Source: Streptomyces sp. NBC_01224
GTDB lineage: Bacteria > Actinomycetota > Actinomycetes > Streptomycetales > Streptomycetaceae
Assembly (NCBI RefSeq): GCF_036002945.1
Contig: NZ_CP108529.1
Span: 3,968,001 to 4,032,000, forward strand
Length of the DNA stretch: 64,000 nucleotides
Reading direction: 5' to 3'
The notes under the pieces are model-generated. The model made no database searches. It saw only the letters and a program-made list of their open reading frames with translations, and was not told the DNA's origin. Of this stretch, positions 60,075-64,000 are shown piece after piece. The position numbers were made by a program, and so were the translations under genes. The number at the start of each line of letters is the position of its first letter. Within the stretch, counting starts at the first letter, position 1.

Positions 60075-60088
60075 GCAAGCATGCTTGC
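60075..60088. promoter_or_regulatory. 14-bp palindrome GCAAGCATGCTTGC at the head of the carboxylase operon
   Basis: GCAAGCATGCTTGC is a perfect palindrome 62 bp before the TIGR03084-like start, flanked by AT-rich DNA (ACAA on the left, ATTATTTT on the right). Size and position fit a TetR-family operator; the operon's own TetR gene is at 51202-51795. Confidence 0.6.
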
Positions 60089-60109
60089 ATTATTTTCTGT
60101 CCCGCCACC

Positions 60110-60410
60110 GGGGCGTTGGCAGGCTGTGCGCCCGAACGCGCCGTCGTGGACGCGCAGGGCGAGGCGGCCCCGTACAGGACGTCGAGCACGTCGAGGATGT
60201 GCTGGGTGCCGCGCACGAGGCGGAACGTCTCGGAGATGTGCACGGTGTCACCCGGCCGCGCGTAGGCCGGCAGCTTGCCGAACTTCGGGCGCTTGAGCGG
60301 GTGGAGACGGCTGGAGGTGCCCGCGCCCTCCTCGAAGATGACCGGGCCCTCGATCCCGGCCTCACCCAGGGCGAGGGGATCACGGTTCCGGGGTGGAGGG
60401 CTCCGCGTTC
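60110..60410 (-). pseudogene. Frameshifted serine recombinase remnant
   Basis: Reading leftward gives GEAGIEGPVIFEEGAGTSSR, LKRPKFGKLPAYARPGDTVH and HISETFRLVRGTQHILDVLD, which resembles resolvase core sequence. After DVLDVL the continuing family pattern (RGRLALRVHDGAF) is one base out of frame, so the reading frame is broken. The N-terminal catalytic-serine part is absent or beyond recognition. It sits between the carboxylase operon promoter and padR. Confidence 0.55.
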
Positions 60411-60509
60411 GGGTAGGGCCGGGTCTTCGTAAGCGCCAACACCGCCAGACCGATGGTCAAGGGCATCCCCCCTTCCCATCCACTTGCTCCACCAGGTATC
60501 TTGCATCGC

Positions 60510-60884
60510 ATGGAACCAGGTGATTCGACCAAGCAGGCCCGGGCAGCCACCCAGCTACGCAAGGGTGTCCTGGAGTACTGCGTACTCGCCCTGATGCGGG
60601 ACCGCCCCCGCTACGGCGTGGAACTCCTCCACGCCTTGGAGGACTCCGGCGCCCTGGCCACCAGCCAGGGCACGGTCTACCCGCTGCTCTCCCGGCTCCG
60701 CCGCGACGACCTGGTCACCACCACCTGGCAGGAGTCCGCCTCCGGACCACCCCGTCGCTACTACGCGCTCACCGACAGCGGCCGGGCCGCACTCGACGAG
60801 TTCGCCCGCGTCTGGCCCGGCTTCCGCAACGCCGTCGACACCTTCCTGACCACCCCGCACCCCTCCACCGGAGACCTCGCATGA
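60510..60884 (+). CDS. PadR-family transcriptional regulator
   Basis: The 124-residue winged-helix protein contains EYCVLALMRDRPRYGVELLH, QGTVYPLLSRLRRDDLVTTT and GPPRRYYALTDSGRAALDEF. TATCTT at 60497-60502 could be a -10 just before the ATG, implying a leaderless mRNA. It is coupled (ATGA) to a HAAS/DUF1700-like membrane protein gene; such PadR/HAAS pairs regulate membrane stress or transporters. Confidence 0.85.
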   Translation: MEPGDSTKQARAATQLRKGVLEYCVLALMRDRPRYGVELLHALEDSGALATSQGTVYPLLSRLRRDDLVTTTWQESASGPPRRYYALTDSGRAALDEFARVWPGFRNAVDTFLTTPHPSTGDLA

Positions 60885-61477
60885 AGACCGCCACCGACCT
60901 TGTACGCGACTACCTCTCCGCCGTCGAGCGCGAGGCCTCCGCGCTCCCCGCCGACCGTCGCCGGGAACTCCTCGCCGACCTCGCCGAACACATCGAGGTG
61001 ACGCGCGCCGAACGCCCCGATGCCGCGATCGGCGAGGTCCTGGCGGAGCTGGGGGACCCCCGCACGATCGCGGCGACGGCGCTGGCCGAGGCGGGGAACG
61101 GGGCCGCCGGGGCCCCGGCCCGGGGCGGTGTCGGTGCACCCGCCCGGCGCGGCAAGGTGCACCCCCTGGTCCCGCTCCTGATGCTCACCCTCTCGCTGCC
61201 CTTCATCATGGTCTTCCCCGACCTCCCCGGCCCGCTGTTCGGCGTCCTGTTCCGCGTCATCGGCGCGGTACTCCTCTGCACCTCGGTGCACTGGACCGCC
61301 GCCCAGAAGACCACCGGCGTACTGCTTGCCGCCGTCCTGCCGAGTGTCATCATCGCCACCTGGAACCTGTCCAGCGGCGGCCCGGAGGCCGGCACCCCGG
61401 CCCTCCTGTCCAACCTGGCGATGCTCGCTCTGATGGCCGGCACGGCAGCATGGCTCTGGCGGGTCCGCCGCGCCTGA
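60881..61477 (+). CDS. HAAS/DUF1700-like membrane protein
   Basis: This 198-residue protein has an N-terminal HAAS-type domain (LVRDYLSAVEREASALPADR; RRELLADLAEHIEVTRAERP; ELGDPRTIAATALAE), an alanine/glycine linker and four hydrophobic helices from about residue 100. In PadR-associated proteins this domain binds the regulator at the membrane. 4-bp overlap with padR. Confidence 0.8.
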   Translation: MKTATDLVRDYLSAVEREASALPADRRRELLADLAEHIEVTRAERPDAAIGEVLAELGDPRTIAATALAEAGNGAAGAPARGGVGAPARRGKVHPLVPLLMLTLSLPFIMVFPDLPGPLFGVLFRVIGAVLLCTSVHWTAAQKTTGVLLAAVLPSVIIATWNLSSGGPEAGTPALLSNLAMLALMAGTAAWLWRVRRA

Positions 61478-61603
61478 GCGCGGCCGCCGGCACATCGAGG
61501 TCGACAAGTGGATCGACCCGGCACGCCACTGCGCGTACCCCGAGGGCAGCAGCGGCCCCCCGATCCGGGAGGGCCTCCGAGTCGCGCGGCTGCCCGGCCC
61601 CGG

Positions 61604-62578
61604 CTACGCCTGGCGGCGCTTCCCGACCCGTACCTGGCTGCGCACCGCCCCCATGCTCGCCCCGATGACCAGGGCGATGGCCAGGGCGTCCGTCATGGAG
61701 AGGGCCTGGTCGAGGATGAGGAAGCCGGCCGTGGCCGCGATCGCCGGTTCCAGGCTCATCAGGATCGCGAAGGTGGGCGCGGGCAGACGGCGCAGCGCCA
61801 TGAGTTCGAGGGTGTACGGAAGGACCGAGCTCAGCAGCGCCACCGCCGCACCCAGTCCCAGCGTGGACGGGACCAGCAGTTTCGAGCCCGACTCCAGGAT
61901 GCCGAGGGGCAGGGAGAGGAGCGCGGCAACCACCAGGGCCAGGGCGAGGCCGTCCGCCTGGGGGAAGCGGCGGCCGGTGCGGGCGCTGAAGACGATGTAC
62001 GTGGCCCACAAGGCGCCCGCGCCCAGGGCGTACGCGGCGCCCACCGGATCGAGGCGGTCGAAGCCACCCCCGCTCAGCAGCACGACGCCGCCCAGCGCGA
62101 GGCCCGCCCACACCACGTTGGCCAGCCGGCGGGAGGCGATCACCGAGAGGGCCAGCGGGCCCAGCACCTCCAGGGTGACGGCCGCGCCCAGCGGGATGCG
62201 GTCGGCGGCCTGGTAGAAGAGTGTGTTCATGCCGCCCATGGCCACCCCGAACGCGAGGACCGTGCCCCAGTCGGCGCGCGAGTAGCCGCGCAGCTTCGGG
62301 CGGCAGACGATCAGCATGACGAGCGCGGCGACGGCCAGGCGCAGGCTGACGACCCCGAGTGCGCCGGCCCGCGGCATCAGCAGCACCGCGACCGCGGAGC
62401 CGAACTGGACGGAGAGCCCGCCCGCGACTACCAGCGCGACCGGGGCGAGTGCGGCCCTTCGGCCCTTGGGACGTGCAGGACCTGCCGCCCCGCCCAGGGC
62501 GGACACCGCCTCCGGCACGGCGACGGCCGCGGCCTGCTCCGCGGCCGCTGCCCCTGCTGCACTGCGCTGGTCGTTCAC
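61604..62578 (-). CDS. EamA-family transporter (RhaT/DMT)
   Basis: The 324-residue protein has ten predicted helices in two EamA halves (PVALVVAGGLSVQFGSAVAV; YTLELMALRRLPAPTFAILM; SLEPAIAATAGFLILDQALS). It probably exports amino acids or other small metabolites. GTG start at 62578. It is divergent from a LysR regulator across an inverted repeat, so substrate-dependent control by that LysR is likely. Confidence 0.86.
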   Translation of the reverse strand: MNDQRSAAGAAAAEQAAAVAVPEAVSALGGAAGPARPKGRRAALAPVALVVAGGLSVQFGSAVAVLLMPRAGALGVVSLRLAVAALVMLIVCRPKLRGYSRADWGTVLAFGVAMGGMNTLFYQAADRIPLGAAVTLEVLGPLALSVIASRRLANVVWAGLALGGVVLLSGGGFDRLDPVGAAYALGAGALWATYIVFSARTGRRFPQADGLALALVVAALLSLPLGILESGSKLLVPSTLGLGAAVALLSSVLPYTLELMALRRLPAPTFAILMSLEPAIAATAGFLILDQALSMTDALAIALVIGASMGAVRSQVRVGKRRQA

Positions 62579-62603
62579 CTGCGGTGTTCCTCCCGAGTCC
62601 GGC

Positions 62604-62621
62604 AGTGCATTTCAATGCACT
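62604..62621. promoter_or_regulatory. Inverted repeat AGTGCATT-TC-AATGCACT in the eamA/lysR divergent region
   Basis: Perfect 8-bp arms with a 2-bp spacer lie 26 bp upstream of the EamA start. A related half-site (CTGCACT) follows at 62637-62643, and GAATATAC suggests a promoter -10. This fits a regulator site for the LysR protein, though LysR boxes are usually T-N11-A with less symmetric arms. Confidence 0.55.
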
Positions 62622-62727
62622 AGCTGATTGAATATACTGCACTCTCGCCGTGCGGTACCTCCCCTTACGGTAGGTACCTCCGCGTGGCACGTGAAATGCC
62701 GTTGGGCTCCCGTTATGCTTCCCGCGC

Positions 62728-63657
62728 ATGAGCCTTGGACGCAGCGGTGACGGCCGTACCGGGAACTCTGCGGGCCGGAGTTCCGGCCGCGGTATCGAGG
62801 TCCGCCATCTGCGCGCCTTCCTCGCGATCGCCGACGAGGGCAACGTCACCCGCGCAGCCGCCCGCCTCCGCCTCACCCAGCCCGCGGTCTCCCGCACCCT
62901 CGCCGCCCTGGAGCAGCACCTCGGCATCCGGCTCGTCGACCGGTCCACCCACCATCTCGTCCTCACCCGCGAAGGCGTCGCCTTCCGGGACAAGGCCGCC
63001 GCCGCGGTCGCCGCGTTCGACGAGGCGCTCGACCCCGGCGGACTGCGCCACTGGCCGCTGCGGCTCGGGCACGCCTGGTCCGCGTTCGGCCCGTACACCA
63101 CACCCCTGCTCCGGCGCTGGCAGGAGCGGTATCCGCAGACCCCGCTCGAACTGCTGCGGATCGACGACCGCACCGCCGGGCTCACCCGCGGCGAAGTCGA
63201 TGCGGCGTTGCTGCGGGGCCCCGTAGAGGCGCCGGGGCTCGTCACCGAGGTGCTGTTCGAGGAGGACCGGGTGGCGGCGGTCGCCGCGGACGGGCCGCTC
63301 GCCGCCCGCGCCACGCTCCGTCTCGCCGATCTGGCGGGCGGCACCGTCGTCCTCAACACCGTCTCCGGCACCACCACCGTCGATCTGTGGCCGCCGGACT
63401 CCAGGCCCGCCGCGCCCCTCACCGTCGCCAACACCGACGACTGGCTGACCGCCATCGCGGCGGGGCGCGGCGCCGGGGTCTCCGCCGCATCCACCGCCGA
63501 GATGCACCCGCACCCGGGGGTCGCCTACCGCCCGCTCGTCGACGCCCCGACCGTCCCGGTCCTGCTCGCCCGGCGCGACGCCCCCGGCCATCCCGCACTG
63601 CCGAAGCTCGCCGCGCTCGCCCGCGAGATCGTGGGTCAGGACGCCACCGACGGCTGA
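62728..63657 (+). CDS. LysR-family transcriptional regulator
   Basis: The 309-residue protein has an N-terminal HTH (VRHLRAFLAIADEGNVTRAA, then LTQPAVSRTLAALEQHLGIR) and a C-terminal effector-binding domain (TPLELLRIDDRTAGLTRGEV; VANTDDWLTAIAAGRGAGVS). The N-terminal 22 residues are a low-complexity extension. Divergent from the EamA gene. Confidence 0.88.
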   Translation: MSLGRSGDGRTGNSAGRSSGRGIEVRHLRAFLAIADEGNVTRAAARLRLTQPAVSRTLAALEQHLGIRLVDRSTHHLVLTREGVAFRDKAAAAVAAFDEALDPGGLRHWPLRLGHAWSAFGPYTTPLLRRWQERYPQTPLELLRIDDRTAGLTRGEVDAALLRGPVEAPGLVTEVLFEEDRVAAVAADGPLAARATLRLADLAGGTVVLNTVSGTTTVDLWPPDSRPAAPLTVANTDDWLTAIAAGRGAGVSAASTAEMHPHPGVAYRPLVDAPTVPVLLARRDAPGHPALPKLAALAREIVGQDATDG

Positions 63658-63684
63658 GGAACTCCCGCACGGGACCGGATGGCC

Positions 63685-63701
63685 GGGGGGAGCGCCCCCG
63701 C
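63685..63701. terminator. Hairpin after the LysR gene
   Basis: CGGGGG, loop GAGCG, CCCCCG lies 28 bp past the LysR stop. Six-base stem, no T-tract; a plausible terminator. Confidence 0.4.
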
Positions 63702-63842
63702 CCGTCCCGGCTCACTCCTCGACCACCGGACGTCACAGGCGCCTGTCAGCGCGACGTGCGGGGCCGCCGGTGCGGCATCCGGGGCCGTCAGCCTGACCCC
63801 AGAGGACTCCCTGGGCCTGTTGAAGCGATTGCGAGGAGCGCT

Positions 63843-64000
63843 ATGAGCACGTCCGAACTGGCCTGGTTCAAGAGCAGCTACAGCGGCTCGCAGGGTGACG
63901 ACTGCATCGAGGTGGCGAAGGGGACACAGGCGATCCACGTCCGCGACTCCAAGGACCAGCTGAGCCCCGAACTCGCCCTCTCCCCCGCCGCGTGGGACGA
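63843..64000 (+). CDS. DUF397 protein (3' end outside window)
   Basis: The visible 52 residues (LAWFKSSYSGSQGDDCIEVA; IHVRDSKDQLSPELALSPAA) are the N-terminal core of DUF397, with its SSYS and DCIEV motifs. In Streptomyces these small proteins are usually encoded beside XRE/Scr1 regulators and act as their toxin-like or anti-regulator partners. No intact XRE gene precedes it here; GAGGAGCG is a good ribosome site. Confidence 0.82.
   Translation, partial: MSTSELAWFKSSYSGSQGDDCIEVAKGTQAIHVRDSKDQLSPELALSPAAWD

Overview
The window looks like a stretch of a Streptomyces chromosome. GC content is very high, with G or C at nearly every third codon position. Many genes start with GTG and many neighbours overlap by 4 bp (ATGA or GTGA). 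The families are typical of the genus: SpoIIAB-like ATP-binding proteins, a DUF397 protein, an RHH/HicB regulator beside a DUF4097 protein, an ATQ-rich membrane protein, and a DtxR/SIS pair carrying a DasR-like box. All assignments come from reading the sequence; no database search was run. I saw no rRNA, tRNA or CRISPR array.

Layout. 1-1.6 kb: end of a MerR/HEAT-repeat protein, then a scar of broken genes (ATPase, XRE and serine-recombinase fragments). 1.7-5.2 kb: RHH regulator, DUF4097 protein and a DrrAB-type ABC exporter in one operon. 5.6-14.3 kb: flavin reductase, two MFS transporters, a DUF2809 protein, two AraC-type regulators, an alpha/beta hydrolase, small proteins and an IS630 remnant. 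14.5-24.9 kb: a catabolic island with Zn-alcohol dehydrogenase, three acyl-CoA dehydrogenases, SDR, cyclase-family hydrolase, amidohydrolase and acyl-CoA ligase. Its divergent promoters, and that of the flavin reductase at 5.6 kb, share one palindrome (CTGACG-N3-CGTCAG type). I think this is the best candidate for an undescribed regulon.

24.9-41 kb: an EF-hand protein, STAS protein, ECF sigma factor with a zinc anti-sigma/MDMPI fusion, PurU, an SCO4402-like protein, a solute-binding lipoprotein, an ATQ-motif membrane protein, an XRE/TPR-like regulator, a primase-polymerase-like protein, a two-gene ABC transporter, an alpha/beta hydrolase that lacks its nucleophile, a large non-coding gap with strong secondary structure, and a DtxR-type repressor divergent from a SIS-domain sugar-phosphate protein preceded by a DasR-like site. 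41-48.2 kb: a two-component system divergent from a lipoprotein/adaptor/ATPase/FtsX-type export operon, then a PAS-GAF sensor. 48.3-48.54 kb: a candidate small RNA with its own promoter, a perfect Shine-Dalgarno, a 12-codon ORF and a terminator-like stem. 48.6-50.5 kb: pdxH and a citrate synthase.

50.6-60 kb: a leftward operon for acyl-CoA carboxylation (TIGR03084-like protein, DUF1446/AtuA-like protein, carboxylase beta and alpha chains, acyl-CoA dehydrogenase, enoyl-CoA hydratase, TetR regulator, zinc-ribbon protein). It resembles leucine/acyclic-terpene (Liu/Atu) catabolism and has a 14-bp palindrome at its head. 60-64 kb: a second broken serine recombinase, a PadR/HAAS pair, an EamA transporter divergent from a LysR regulator, and the start of a DUF397 protein.
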